From Mustela lutreola (lineage: Eukaryota > Chordata > Mammalia > Carnivora > Mustelidae), in contig NC_081293.1 in assembly GCF_030435805.1 (NCBI RefSeq), forward strand, positions 107,362,546 to 107,426,545: DNA of 64,000 nt, read 5' to 3'. The notes under the pieces were generated by a model. It did not search any database, was not told where the DNA came from, and was given only the letters and a program-made list of their open reading frames with translations. Position 1 is the stretch's first letter, and the number at the start of each line of letters is the position of its first letter. The translations under genes were made by a program, and so were the position numbers. Of the stretch, positions 58,201 to 64,000 are shown piece after piece.

Positions 58201-61200
58201 CCCTCCTGCGACCACACCTGCGTGTACGCGGCTGGCTGCACGCTCACAACGGGTGTCTTATCAGTAACACTGAAGGAAGAGAACTTCATATTCGTAAAAT
58301 CGCCCCTCCTGACGGTGACTCACTCAGAACGGGGGGTCACATTCTCACTACGTCTTCTGTCTGTGACTGCGAGCCTGGAGTCTGTTGCTCTCCACGGGGT
58401 CCTGCCACGCCACATGCTGGACCGTGCAGGAGTCCTTCCTCTGTCCCTGCCTCCCTTCCCACCACCTAGACAGCCCTGGTGCTTTCAGGGCACACCCAGA
58501 CGCCCCCTGCAGACCTATCCTGGGCGGCTTTCTGGCACATTCTCCCACCTGATTGCCCTCTTTCCCACCCCCTCCAGCTACATCTCCAACCTCTCTCCAG
58601 TGTTCACTCCAGAGCTCATTCTGGCCTCTGTCCGCACCTCGCCTCCCAGGGGACTGCCCGCCGATGGCCCACGGCTCTGAGTCAGTCCCTCCCCACACCC
58701 TCCCCTGTCTTTGCTCACGGTCACCTGGCTCTGGAGTCCGGGGGTGGCGAGTGTCGTCTGGTTTGCTGGGCTGACTTGTTCCACTGGGCTGCTGGCAGCC
58801 TGGCCCCTGTCGCTCTGTGAGCGGCTCTGCCAGGGACCAGCTCCTGGGCTCAGCAAGCAGGGTGTCTGCGGAGCCGTCAAAGCCGGGCGGGAGGGAACAG
58901 GCCGTCACGCCCCCACCGCACAGTGCTGAAGGACGGCTCTGGAGTGTGGAGTGTGGAGTGTCACCGTGCTGCGACACGGGCGCCCAGCAACGCTGGCACA
59001 GTTACGGATGATGTTTCAGATCAGTGGGACTCTGTCCCAGGACCACGTGCTGACTTGCCTCATCTTCCCAGGGGCCGATGCTAGCCTCCCGGGCGCAGGC
59101 CCGAGTTCGAATCCTGATGGAGGCCGCGGGGATGGGGACAACCTGCTGGGCCCTTTGGACTCTCTGGCCACCGCCAGGCCCACTCTCCTTGTGGACTGGT
59201 CCAAGTCCCTGGTCAGCCGCGCTCGCTTCCACGGCTACACCTCCTCCGGTAGGAGCCCTCCCTTTAGATCTGGGGCTTTGTAGCCGGGTCACAAGGGTTT
59301 GGGGACCGGCCCCTCCATTTCTTCCACAACATTTCCTTTCAGTGGAGAAGTCCTTGGGGTCATCATGCCTGTTCTGCCTGTGAGTGTTTCTCTGGGGCCT
59401 GCAGGAAGAGGAGGCTCCTTATGAAAGGCAGAACATGCCCCTGGGGCCCTCTGGTAGCCGTGCCAGCAAATGGGGTGGTGGAGGGGGTTCCTGCTGAGCT
59501 GGTGCCCATGCACGACCCTGAGGCCAGGTACCCCGATGCCCGTGTGCACAACGGCCGCGTCCTCCTGCCTGGGGACAGTCACCCCACAAAGTGGGCCCCG
59601 GGGCCCTGCTCCTGTGGTACAGCTAGCTTCACGCATTATGATGGGCTGACCTACCGCCTCTTGAGGAGACAGTTGGGACCGCACTTCCTCCCCCCGTGGA
59701 GGCTCTGGGCCTCCCGCTGTCAGGCGGCCGCCTCCTCCCTCTTCGCCCCCACATTTTGGGAAAGGACGGTTTCCCTGTTGAGACCACCAGCCTGCGCTTC
59801 TGGGTCAGCCTCTGCCCGCTGTCACCAGTGAGCACCAGTCACACCCAGATCTAAGAAACGGTTCACCGCCGGTGTCCTTCGAGGCGAAAAACTCACCTTG
59901 AAATGCCTTAAGCCTGCCTTGTGGACAAAGTCAGTGTGTCAGTGAGCCAGGTTGGACACGGAAGGCCCACGAGGGGTACAACGTGAGCTCCCGCCAGCAT
60001 CCCCTCGTCGCTGGGAGCTCAGTGTGACCCGGGGCCTGCCCCCCAGACCCCTACTCAGGGTCGCTGCCCTCGGCCAAGGGAGGCTGGAGGAGAGCCTCCA
60101 GCTCCGTAAAGAGGGTGGGTGGCGAACTTCTGGGGGCATTTGCAGGTCGGAGCAAGCACGATCCACAGGAGTAGGGGGAAGCCAGCACAGAAGGGGTCTG
60201 TGTGCCCCTGCCCTGCAGAGCCGCTGATGGCCCCTTCTCCTCAGGTATCACAGGACGCACGGTGACAATAAAGCCGTTCTCACTGAGCCCCGGGGACACC
60301 TATGTCCTACAAGCCTCTGTGGGTACGTTACGCTCAGCTGGTCCTGGAGCGTGGGAGGGAGGGTGTTCTCATCAAATTCAGGTTGTTTCCGGAAGCTGCA
60401 GCCACTTCTGACCTCCCGGGACCTTGTTCCAGAGCGTCCTGACCCTCCTCCCTCCGTCCCTGTGGGCCCGCACTGCTCATTCTCACCTCCTCCTGTGTTT
60501 CCGATCCTGACGGGGTCAGGTGGGTGTTGAGGTCACAGCAAAGGCGGAGATGTTGGCCTTTAAAAAACCCGAAACGAGGTCTGTCTTTGTCTGATTTCTC
60601 AAGACAGCTGTGCATATTGGTCCTTTGCCTGAACCGGCTGATAACCCGGCGCGTGTGTAAAACCCAGGAGGTGGAGGTCTTTGTGGGGCCCGTGTCTGTC
60701 AGCTGCACATTGACCCAGTGGCCCACTCCGCCTCCCTTCTGGCCTTTTCCATGACACAATTGCATCTTCCTTTGGGGGGCGGTTCTGGACCTTCTGCCCC
60801 ATTTCTAGTGGTTTTTAGTTCCCTGTGACAAGCACAGGGGATCTGACAGTGCGCAGACGGGTTGGGTTCGGAGCCCCCCAGTTTGAGCTACTGGAACCCG
60901 GGGTGCATTTCCAGGCTTGTCTCCCACATCGGCCTCCTCTCATGAGGAACACGAGGCCAGTGTCCGTGCGAAACCCCTTGGTAGGGGCCGTAGGGTCCCC
61001 GAGCTTTGTTCTTGCTCCCCTGTCTCTGCTGACAGCTTTGCACATGTCCCTCTGTGCCTCCCACGGTGCACTCAGAACCGGACCCCGAGGCCCCTGTGTT
61101 TGGCAAAAGACACAATGCTGCATTTGCTGTCACAAACTCTGCCCCCCAAACCTTTGGCCCTGCCCGCCACGGGTGCCACATTTGTCTAAGCGACGAGCCT

Positions 61201-62892
61201 GAGGGCCATTTTCTGAGGCAGGTCACACTCCTCCCCATGGTGGAGACTGAGCCTCTGCGCGCGAGGCCCGGGGCGTCACCTGCTCATCGCCCCCGCACGC
61301 CCAGCAGCAGCACTCGCCCCCAGGCTCCCGCACACGCCACACGCCACACGCCGGGCAGGGCCATGGAGCCGCCACTCCCTTCTCTTTGACTTGACCTTGT
61401 GGTGGGCTCCATGGCCGTGCCCCTTTGTCCTGCACTGCCAGAATCCCACGGAGGGCGGGTCTCGGGCTCTGCCCCCTGGCAACCCCCGGGCTGTTCTGGG
61501 AGGCCGTCACCGTGCCGCTATCTTTCTCTGGGGCCTTCAGCCCTCGTCCTCCCGTCTGCAGCTTCCCCGCACCACGTCCTGGGGAGGGCTCAGCTCTTCG
61601 TGACGTTCAATCCGGCTCCAAGGGACGTGGCCTGCCAGGTGCAGCCACATCACGGCCTCGAGGCTCGCACAATCTTCGGCATCTTCTGCATGTCAGGGAG
61701 ATCGGTACGCTTGGCCACCCCAAGTCTGTCCCGGGGTCTGGGGGTAGAGGCCGCTCTCAGAGGGGCTGGCCAGCCCTCGGGGGAGATGCCGCGGGACACG
61801 AAGCTACACCCGGCAGCAGGAGTGCCGTGACGTTGCTCCCCACACTCGGGAACACGCCGCCCCATTCCTGTCCCGATCCTGCTCCTTCTCTCAGAGGCCC
61901 ACCACGTGCATCCCTGGAGGGTCCGATGCTGGCCTTAAGTTTTATTTATTTTTTTTTGAAAAAGATTGTATTTATTCATTTGAAAGAGAGAAAGCAAGAG
62001 AGAGCACAAACAGAGGAAGAGGTAGAAGCAGATCCCCCCATTTATCAGAGAACTCCCCTTCCCAATGCAGGCGCTCGATCCCAGGCCCCTGAGATCATGA
62101 CCTGAGCCGAAGGCAGACACTTAGCCTTCTGAGCCCCCAAGCATCCCCGTTGTTGAGTTTTAATTTTAATTCCAGTTGGTCCATTTGCAGCGCAGTCTGA
62201 GTCTCAGGTGTACAACACAGAGACTCACTCACACTCCCCTGCGTCGGCAGGTGCCTTCCTTCGTCCCATCACCTGCTTCCCCTTCCCCCACCCACTCCCC
62301 TCTGGTGACCAGCAGCGCGTTCCCTGCGGTGAAGAGTCTGTTTCTTGGTTTCTCCTTCCCTCTCTCTCTTCAAATGCCTGTTCTGACACCGAGAGCTGGA
62401 GTGCTGTTCGCGTGAGCCCCCACTGCCGCCCCCTGCCTGTTGTATCCCCTTGACCCTGAGCAGGCCCAGGGATCTGTGTCTCTGTGGCTTTGGGGAGTTC
62501 CCAGGCCAGGAGAGCACACAACCCCGAGTGACAGACGCAGCCATGGTGCGGGGTCCTCTTGGCTCTGGGAGAGGGGCCCTGGAGGGGCGATGTCCTGCCG
62601 TGTGTGTGTACATTCGGGGACGGGAAGTCAGTGGCTGCCCCTGCTTGTCTGTACACGAGCTCTCGGGGTGCGGGGGTGTGAAGGCCACAGGGGCGTGTGC
62701 TTACTGGGGATGTAATTTATGGTTTGTTCATCTATACACTGTTTTTTTGCTCCACATGGAACGGATCCTAGGACTTCCGTTACGAATTTAGTTATCGGAT
62801 AGGAAATGCCTCCAAACGCACTCTGCACCGCGGGAGAGACAGCCAGTACTACTCCACACTGCCGGCCGGCGAGCCCTTGGACCATTATAAAG
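22077..62892 (+). CDS. PKD1L1: PKD1L1 polycystin-1-like 1, 5' portion (22 exons; continues beyond window)
   Basis: PKD1L1 is a large polycystin-1-family membrane protein. In mouse and fish it works with PKD2 at cilia of the embryonic node to set left-right asymmetry, and a role as a ciliary channel partner is also reported. Twenty-two GT-AG exons join in phase into about 1,160 residues, counted from the codon aligned with the human start. Order: diverged N-terminal region (1-290); a PKD-like segment with VDFGDG (about 285-355); two PKD repeats (about 430-600, the second with WDFGDG); then REJ-region sequence to the last exon seen. Sequons such as NSSS, NGT, NYT and NAT fit an extracellular region. 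No clear signal peptide is visible. The GPS, PLAT and 11-TM parts lie past the right edge. The N-terminal exons diverge most, and the human start codon is not conserved. Gene identity is very sure; exact ends of exons 1, 5 and 6 are less so. Confidence 0.95.
22301..22535 (+). repeat. TG microsatellite with degenerate TGTG flank
   Basis: (TG)n runs at 22301-22326 and in 22338-22376, continuing as interrupted TGTG-rich sequence to about 22535. It starts 100 bases into PKD1L1 intron 1. Confidence 0.9.
22842..22945 (+). repeat. 45-bp tandem repeat, about 2.3 copies
   Basis: 'gtctgttcac.tggaggggggtccctgctctcccc' recurs at 22846 and 22891, with a diverged third start at 22934. Confidence 0.8.
24917..25014 (+). 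CDS. PKD1L1: PKD1L1 exon 2
   Basis: Encodes [11 protein letters not shown] to [11 protein letters not shown], about residues 15-48. Against human CLQAACCLSFGG to WGLHLCSC it keeps AAC and GLH with exactly 16 residues between them. Acceptor accctgttag|g and donor gtcg|gtaagg; it enters with one base of a split codon and leaves with one base, matching its neighbours. It is about six residues shorter than human at the junction with exon 3. Intron 2 (25015-27661) includes an ATTT repeat and an old SINE. Confidence 0.75.
26048..26078 (+). repeat. (ATTT)n microsatellite
   Basis: About seven tttattta units in PKD1L1 intron 2. It may be the remnant of a SINE tail, but no SINE body is attached. Confidence 0.85.
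26622..26725 (+). repeat. Old short SINEC, sense
   Basis: ggtatgcctggctgactggtgg followed by tagagcgtgagactcttgatctc, agttcgagccccgcgttgggc and an A-rich tail. The tRNA-like head is clear. It is the only SINE that I see between about 11.95 and 36.97 kb. Confidence 0.85.
27662..27786 (+). CDS. PKD1L1: PKD1L1 exon 3
   Basis: Encodes [16 protein letters not shown] to PPPLVSRDK, about residues 48-89. It aligns without gaps to human YANHVLLMSDGKCGC to SSSASRQK, keeping AN, S, K, P, A, ED and SRxK. The cysteines of the human segment (CGCPWC) are absent. Acceptor gccttttccctag|g and donor aag|gtattc, ending in phase 0. Intron 3 (27787-30914) is unique sequence with a short triple repeat near 28200-28265. 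Confidence 0.78.
30915..31003 (+). CDS. PKD1L1: PKD1L1 exon 4
   Basis: Encodes [20 protein letters not shown] then ASDRGDYAD plus two bases of an Arg codon. It matches human NIWKTTSEAALSVVNEKTQAP to NSADR. Acceptor ccccttccag|a and donor cag|gtatgt. It holds the first in-frame Met after exon 1. Intron 4 (31004-33536) contains an L1-like 3' end fragment near 31230-31505 and is otherwise unique. Confidence 0.82.
31230..31505 (+). repeat. Probable old L1 3' end fragment
   Basis: The run gaaagatgggtggtgggtgccaggggctggggg and the following text resemble a common mammalian L1 3' UTR segment as I remember it. Assignment is by memory only, and the A-rich end is absent. Confidence 0.45.
33537..33657 (+). 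CDS. PKD1L1: PKD1L1 exon 5
   Basis: Encodes [17 protein letters not shown] to SGDFCWLLL, matching human IPHKPFIIIARAWSSGG to STFSALLQ. Acceptor atatccag|a. I chose the donor ctg|gtgggt at 33658 because the joined product then matches the human length up to AEDVA. A better-looking donor, ctg|gtaggt at 33703, would add 15 in-frame residues. Both ends are phase 0, so use of either keeps the frame. Confidence 0.75.
34188..34399 (+). CDS. PKD1L1: PKD1L1 exon 6
   Basis: Encodes [16 protein letters not shown] through [17 protein letters not shown] to PSPTLPG plus two bases. It corresponds to human APCSLKMEASCC to CCAEDVATGLLPGTVTM; the cysteine and leucine spacing before AED agrees without gaps. 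Acceptor gaattccag|t and donor ggaag|gtaggg. The second half is Pro/Thr/Ser-rich and poorly conserved. Other AG acceptors lie inside the exon, so the left edge is less certain than the right. Confidence 0.72.
35055..35353 (+). CDS. PKD1L1: PKD1L1 exon 7 (PKD-like VDFGDG segment)
   Basis: Encodes about residues 230-330. The first third ([14 protein letters not shown] to HPGAVSM) is weakly conserved. From [16 protein letters not shown] to VTAYHQFGK it closely follows human EARAPPNLGFRVHMAS to VTAYHQYSK. The [11 protein letters not shown] motif is the signature of a PKD-type beta sandwich. Acceptor ctctccccacag|c and donor aaag|gtaggg. Intron 7 (35354-40443) is the largest seen, with CA repeats, two L1 fragments and five SINEs. 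Confidence 0.92.
35695..35750 (+). repeat. CA microsatellite, interrupted
   Basis: (CA)n with CG and TG interruptions in PKD1L1 intron 7, about 340 bases past exon 7. Confidence 0.9.
36970..37642 (-). repeat. L1 3' fragment, antisense (ORF2 end plus 3' UTR)
   Basis: Read on the minus strand, codons around 37400-37580 give L1 ORF2 C-terminal text ([19 protein letters not shown]). The part nearer 36980 is L1 3' UTR ending in a short T-rich (poly-A) stretch. It is strongly 5'-truncated, as usual for L1, and not functional. Confidence 0.88.
37640..37840 (-). repeat. SINEC, antisense, head missing
   Basis: A T/A-rich start, then a ttttatttagacacagagaaagaaaggg body and catgacctgagctgaaatgaag. It abuts the next SINE 5' end to 5' end. 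Confidence 0.86.
37841..38030 (+). repeat. SINEC, sense
   Basis: Starts ggggtgcctgggtggcttag, with a full body, and ends aataaataaatctt with a T run. It forms an inverted pair with the SINE to its left. Confidence 0.92.
38600..39140 (-). repeat. Old L1 fragment, antisense, split by a SINE
   Basis: 'gattgctggatcctagagtaaggctg', 'cagctgcaccata', 'cccaccagcggtgagcg' and 'ccaacggtgggtgtcgtc' follow the order of L1 ORF2 antisense text, with heavy GC-directed decay. A SINE interrupts it at 38716-38822. Confidence 0.6.
38716..38822 (-). repeat. Old short SINEC, antisense, nested in L1
   Basis: atttatttatctatgtccggcatgggtc, actcgcgacctt and gtcggccaggcgccct are the reverse complement of the older SINEC. 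The L1 text resumes on its right. Confidence 0.78.
39637..39815 (-). repeat. SINEC, antisense, with target-site duplication
   Basis: A T/A-rich start, tttatttgagaaaaagg, a gagagggagaaacag body and a ccaaaggcagatgc end. Flanked by ggaaggatttttt and ggaaagatttttt. Confidence 0.9.
40444..40614 (+). CDS. PKD1L1: PKD1L1 exon 8
   Basis: Encodes [39 protein letters not shown] and [16 protein letters not shown], closely matching human VYMLKAVIYNEFHGTEVEL and EIGHEAVSAFMNSSS. It completes the PKD-like unit that began in exon 7 and carries an NSSS sequon. Acceptor ctcttcccag|g and donor gaag|gtaaga. Intron 8 (40615-42143) has a CA repeat and otherwise unique sequence. Confidence 0.95.
41691..41733 (+). 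repeat. CA-rich microsatellite
   Basis: Imperfect (CA)n with CACG units in PKD1L1 intron 8. Confidence 0.85.
42144..42263 (+). CDS. PKD1L1: PKD1L1 exon 9
   Basis: Encodes [17 protein letters not shown] to [11 protein letters not shown]. It matches human TVVIHHFPSIPSYNVSF to WHSMTVWYKMQ and includes an NVT sequon. Acceptor tctgttcag|g and donor cagc|gtatgt. It enters with two bases and leaves with one, in phase with exons 8 and 10. Intron 9 is short (440 bases) and holds nothing recognisable. Confidence 0.94.
42704..42872 (+). CDS. PKD1L1: PKD1L1 exon 10 (first PKD repeat)
   Basis: Encodes [37 protein letters not shown] and [15 protein letters not shown]. It begins the first annotated PKD repeat; WSFGEG stands where canonical PKD repeats have WDFGDG. 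Acceptor ccactctcacag|c and donor agtg|gtgagt, splitting the conserved Trp codon. The intron after it carries a young antisense SINE (43259-43475) ending about 90 bases before exon 11. Confidence 0.95.
43259..43475 (-). repeat. Young SINEC, antisense, PKD1L1 intron 10
   Basis: (ctttc)n then a T run, tttatttgacagagatcacaagtagg and a full body to gggccacccaggcgcccc. The flanks cccctcccccaacctttct and cctccccccacctttct form a target-site duplication, so this is among the least decayed copies. Confidence 0.94.
43566..43805 (+). CDS. PKD1L1: PKD1L1 exon 11 (end of PKD repeat 1, start of PKD repeat 2)
   Basis: Encodes [19 protein letters not shown], closing the first PKD repeat, then [20 protein letters not shown] and [16 protein letters not shown] of the second, with the textbook WDFGDG motif. 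Two sequons, NVT and NTS, are visible. Acceptor ctcccgcag|g and donor agcag|gtgagt. This is the strongest single domain hit in the window. Intron 11 (43806-45257) is unique sequence. Confidence 0.97.
45258..45390 (+). CDS. PKD1L1: PKD1L1 exon 12 (end of PKD repeat 2)
   Basis: Encodes [35 protein letters not shown] and RNMGPGKVQ. It follows human EGEFTVEVLAFNNVSAST to NMGPGKVQ closely. Acceptor cccttgcag|g and donor gtgcag|gtagac, phase 0. An earlier GT in the Lys-Val codons (gaag|gtgcag) would drop two residues. Intron 12 (45391-47110) holds one sense SINE, a truncated SINE tail and an antisense SINE. Confidence 0.95.
45592..45780 (+). repeat. SINEC, sense, with target-site duplication
   Basis: Head caagcctgggcggctcagtgg, CT-rich middle, caaataaatgaa and an A tail. 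Flanked by agaaatcgcttgtgc and agaaatagcttgtgc. Confidence 0.93.
45887..45935 (+). repeat. 30-bp tandem duplication
   Basis: cactgtgggttaggaga starts at 45887 and again at 45917, with diverged spacer between. Confidence 0.75.
46785..46860 (+). repeat. SINEC tail fragment, sense
   Basis: Only the 3' part is present: gcttttgtgcttgttccctctctcgctgtgtctctc, then aaataaataaatacaatctt and an A-rich tail. Confidence 0.8.
46862..47058 (-). repeat. SINEC, antisense, just upstream of PKD1L1 exon 13
   Basis: tttttaaaaagacgtatttatttt, (ag)n, gaggggcagagggaggg, ggggctcgatctcac, cttaacctgcggagccacc. Its end is about 50 bases from the exon 13 acceptor. Confidence 0.9.
47111..47317 (+). CDS. PKD1L1: PKD1L1 exon 13 (REJ region begins)
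   Basis: Exactly 69 codons: [37 protein letters not shown] to [10 protein letters not shown]. It matches human IWRSQPVRLGVTFEA to EYGNYTALAK. Acceptor ctctctaacctgcag|g and donor ccagg|gtaggt, both phase 0. An antisense SINE ends about 50 bases before the acceptor. Intron 13 (47318-50249) contains two antisense SINEs near its 3' end. Confidence 0.95.
49531..49716 (-). repeat. SINEC, antisense, with target-site duplication
   Basis: A run of T, gagagagagtaggaac, the body, and cctgagccagccaggtgcccc. Flanked by agaaatgtaga and agaaatgtagc. Confidence 0.92.
50050..50160 (-). repeat. Old short SINEC, antisense, 90 bases before PKD1L1 exon 14
   Basis: cttatttgcttcgaagtcatctctacaccca, ggggctggaactcacgacc, aagagtcgcacgctccac, gccgaccgggtgcccc: the reverse complement of the older SINEC. 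Confidence 0.83.
50250..50431 (+). CDS. PKD1L1: PKD1L1 exon 14
   Basis: Encodes [37 protein letters not shown] to [12 protein letters not shown]. It follows human [19 protein letters not shown] to QSFDPDDPGATL. Acceptor cgcattccag|g and donor ctcag|gtgagc. The YDPDHPG motif is typical of REJ-region repeats. An antisense SINE fragment lies 90 bases upstream. Intron 14 (50432-52382) is unique sequence. Confidence 0.95.
52383..52604 (+). CDS. PKD1L1: PKD1L1 exon 15
   Basis: Encodes [38 protein letters not shown] and [18 protein letters not shown]. It matches human YHWECATAGSPAHPCF to GRNSSETRVFLSPYPDS, with an NSS sequon. Acceptor ttctcccgcag|c and donor ctcag|gtaccg, a weak donor after position +4. 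Intron 15 (52605-54699) includes an old SINE, an AT-rich island and a poly-G run. Confidence 0.95.
53392..53510 (+). repeat. Old short SINEC, sense
   Basis: ggctggcttggttgatacagcgtgactt, cttgatctc-like ctgatctcagggcc, a tcaagccccatgctgggtg body and an A/T-rich tail. Confidence 0.7.
54700..54860 (+). CDS. PKD1L1: PKD1L1 exon 16
   Basis: Encodes [39 protein letters not shown] and [14 protein letters not shown]. It matches human [20 protein letters not shown] to [14 protein letters not shown], with four Cys/Asp/Glu positions kept. Acceptor atggcacag|g and donor ggaag|gtaagg. Intron 16 (54861-56375) contains an antisense SINE close to exon 17. Confidence 0.96.
56107..56307 (-). repeat. SINEC, antisense, 69 bases before PKD1L1 exon 17
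   Basis: (att)n, aaagattttatttatgggg, ggcagagggagagggagaagcag, catgacctgaaccaaaac, ccccccagatgccccc. Confidence 0.9.
56376..56678 (+). CDS. PKD1L1: PKD1L1 exon 17 (Pro/Ser/Thr-rich linker)
   Basis: Begins [19 protein letters not shown], matching human VPFCRVVGLLGSLGLGAIS, then runs into a low-complexity Pro/Ser/Arg-rich stretch with little conservation. The human counterpart is also a variable linker. The acceptor required by the homology is the poor site gttcaag|t. A better CAG lies 13 bases inside the exon (56387-56388) but would shift the frame. Donor ctctg|gtaagt. Confidence 0.88.
57392..57457 (+). CDS. PKD1L1: PKD1L1 exon 18 (small)
   Basis: A 66-base exon encoding [19 protein letters not shown] then PAD and one base. 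It matches human [21 protein letters not shown]. Acceptor ccctcatatag|a and donor gact|gtgagt. It enters with two bases and leaves with one. Skipping it would keep the frame, since 66 is a multiple of three and both flanking junctions share the same phase. Intron 18 (57458-59071) is unique sequence. Confidence 0.92.
59072..59248 (+). CDS. PKD1L1: PKD1L1 exon 19
   Basis: Encodes [36 protein letters not shown] and [22 protein letters not shown]. It matches human SPGDGDNLVDPSLSAGRAEP and LMIDWPKALLGRAVFQGYSSS. Acceptor tcatcttcccag|g and donor ctccg|gtagga. Intron 19 (59249-60244) is unique sequence with nothing recognised. Confidence 0.93.
60245..60322 (+). CDS. PKD1L1: PKD1L1 exon 20 (small)
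   Basis: Encodes [19 protein letters not shown] and VLQASV with split codons at both ends. It matches human ITEQTVTIKPYSLSSGETYVLQVSV. Acceptor ttctcctcag|g and donor gtgg|gtacgt. Its 78-base length is a multiple of three with matching phases, so skipping it would be frame-neutral. Intron 20 (60323-61561) is unique sequence. Confidence 0.94.
61562..61704 (+). CDS. PKD1L1: PKD1L1 exon 21
   Basis: Encodes [38 protein letters not shown] and GIFCMSGRS. It is near-identical in layout to human GLLGKAQLYLTVNPAPRDM to FSVFCMSGKP. Acceptor cccgtctgcag|c and donor gatcg|gtacgc, phase 0. Intron 21 (61705-62771) contains an antisense SINE next to an antisense L1 tail fragment. Confidence 0.95.
61938..62148 (-). 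repeat. SINEC, antisense, PKD1L1 intron 21
   Basis: tttttttgaaaaagattgtatttattc, (ag)n, the body, catgacctgagccgaaggcagac, ccccaagcatcccc. It abuts an L1 tail. Confidence 0.9.
62150..62372 (-). repeat. L1 3' UTR fragment, antisense
   Basis: Contains tctgagtctcaggtgtacaacac, ctctggtgaccagcagcgcg and gaagagtctgtttcttgg, the same L1 segment found at about 36990-37190. Confidence 0.8.
62772..62892 (+). CDS. PKD1L1: PKD1L1 exon 22 (last exon in window)
   Basis: Encodes [36 protein letters not shown] and DHYK plus one base. It matches human DFHYEFSYQIGNTSKHTL and GRDTQYYFVLPAGEHLDNYK. Acceptor acggatcctag|g and donor aaag|gtaagt. It carries an NAS sequon. The next human segment (VMVSTEITDGKG) is not found before 64000, so the window ends in the following intron, which holds an antisense SINE at 63064-63243. 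Confidence 0.95.
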
Positions 62893-64000
62893 GTAAGTCA
62901 GGCTGGGCGTTTGAGGGGCTGGTGTGCTCACGTGCGGCTGTAAACCTTTCGCCCTGCCTTCGGAACACTAGAAAATGTTCAGACTGTGTATCCGGAAAAT
63001 AAAATTCTTATCTGTTCATCTCAAAAAGTTTCATGCTTTTTAGATTAGGTGGATTACCTACTTTTTATTTATTTTTCTTAAAGATTTTTATTTATTTGAG
63101 ATTGAGAGAGAGTGAACATGAACAGAGGGGAGGGGTAGAGGGGGAAGCAGGCTTCCCACCAAGCACAGAACCTAACACGGGACTTGATCCCAGGACCCTG
63201 AGATCTTGACCTGAGCTGAAAGCGGACACTTAACCAACTGAGGTCTTACATTACAGTGGACACATAAAGTAAATACCAAAATGCTGAAGCCTACCCAGTA
63301 TTTATAAATTAACTGTTTGAGACTAAGCTGTGCCTTCCTCACTAAGGAAGTTTGTGGTGTTTGGTGAGTCCTGAGTTGGTTGTCCACAGCACCAACTCGA
63401 GGGGCCGCCCCCACGAGGAGGAGGCCGGGGTAAAGGGCTGCAGGGTTAGCCTGGGTCGTTCTCTGAGCAAGACTAGCTGTCCGTGCTGACAACTTCCCAG
63501 ACCCCAGGAGCTGCCCGCCCTGAGCCCGTTAGAGACTCGGCTGTTCAGGAACGCGGCTTCATCTGTAGGACCCACGCCGTTGATTAAACCTCCAGGGCCA
63601 GGTGGTTCCGCGGTGCAGGCAACTTGGACTCACTGATCTAGAACTTTCTTGGAGCTGGCAAGGTGAGATTATCTCCACCTAAGGTCTCAGCTCGCTCATC
63701 CATTTGGTTTCCTTAAACCTCGAAGCCCACCCAGAAAGCTTTCTTTTTCATGAAACCTTGACTGACCCCAAGTTGGACACATGCGCACTGGCTCCTGGGT
63801 GCAGGTCAGAGACGTGGAGCGGAGGTGTTCCGAGCCGGACGCTGTGCTCCGTGAGGATGGACGCATCCACCGCGTGTCATGATGAGCACAGCGCATGTTG
63901 GGTGGATGGACGGACAGAGGTGGCGCTTGCCGGCTTGCATCGTAAATTCCTCCTCAGTGGAGCTGCAGTTGCCCTCAGTCTTCTGGAAACTTCCCTCCAA
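62893..64000. other. PKD1L1: PKD1L1 intron 22, partial
   Basis: Unique sequence apart from the SINE at 63064-63243. I searched by eye for the next expected PKD1L1 segment and did not see it before the window ends. Confidence 0.7.
63064..63243 (-). repeat. SINEC, antisense, last intron of the window
   Basis: tttttcttaaagatttttatttatttg, gagagagagtgaac, the body, cttgacctgagctgaaagcggac, aaccaactgag. The head is slightly truncated. Confidence 0.9.

Noticed and set aside
57883-58680. 265-codon + strand open frame inside PKD1L1 intron 18
   Set aside because: The flanking exons are conserved without it, the frame carries no recognised domain, and no human counterpart segment is missing between exons 18 and 19.
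1-64000. CRISPR arrays, prokaryotic operons, endogenous retroviruses or Polintons
   Set aside because: No regularly spaced repeats, no LTR pairs and no retroviral or capsid gene text were seen. The sequence is mammalian, with SINEs and L1 only.

Overview
The window is carnivoran nuclear DNA. It is full of tRNA-Lys-type carnivore SINEs (SINEC/CAN-SINE: a gggcgcctgggtggctcag-like head, a CT-rich middle and an AAATAAA-type tail) on both strands, several with clear target-site duplications. Some copies carry the 'gatcacaagtaggcagagaggcaggcagag' type of body that I associate with arctoid carnivores, perhaps mustelids. That narrower placement is only an impression. No prokaryotic, viral or CRISPR-like content was seen.

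Two protein-coding genes lie on the + strand, in the same order and relative orientation as HUS1 and PKD1L1 on human 7p12. (1) HUS1 is complete. Its eight coding exons (6199-14731) encode 280 residues, the length of human HUS1, with every junction in phase, and its start sits in a CpG island (about 5180-6470). (2) PKD1L1 is represented by its 5' part: 22 exons from about 22077 to 62892 with continuous reading phase. They give about 1,160 residues, covering a diverged N-terminal region, a PKD-like segment, two PKD repeats and the first part of the REJ region. The window ends in the intron after exon 22, so the GPS/PLAT/transmembrane half lies beyond 64000. Exons were placed by recalled similarity to human PKD1L1, splice consensus and phase.

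Layout: 1-5150 is intergenic and SINE-rich; 5180-6470 is the CpG island and HUS1 promoter; 6199-14731 is HUS1; 14732-22076 is the HUS1 3' region and a spacer almost free of SINEs, with a 375-bp purine tract; 22077-64000 is PKD1L1, with large introns holding SINEs, three L1 fragments and small tandem repeats. The two genes are neighbours but unrelated in function: HUS1 is a subunit of the 9-1-1 DNA-damage clamp, and PKD1L1 is a ciliary polycystin-1-like protein needed for left-right patterning.

The point most worth checking is the PKD1L1 start. The codon aligned with the human initiator ATG reads AGG, and the open frame containing it has no ATG. I found no previously undescribed system, and the rest looks like ordinary mammalian genome.
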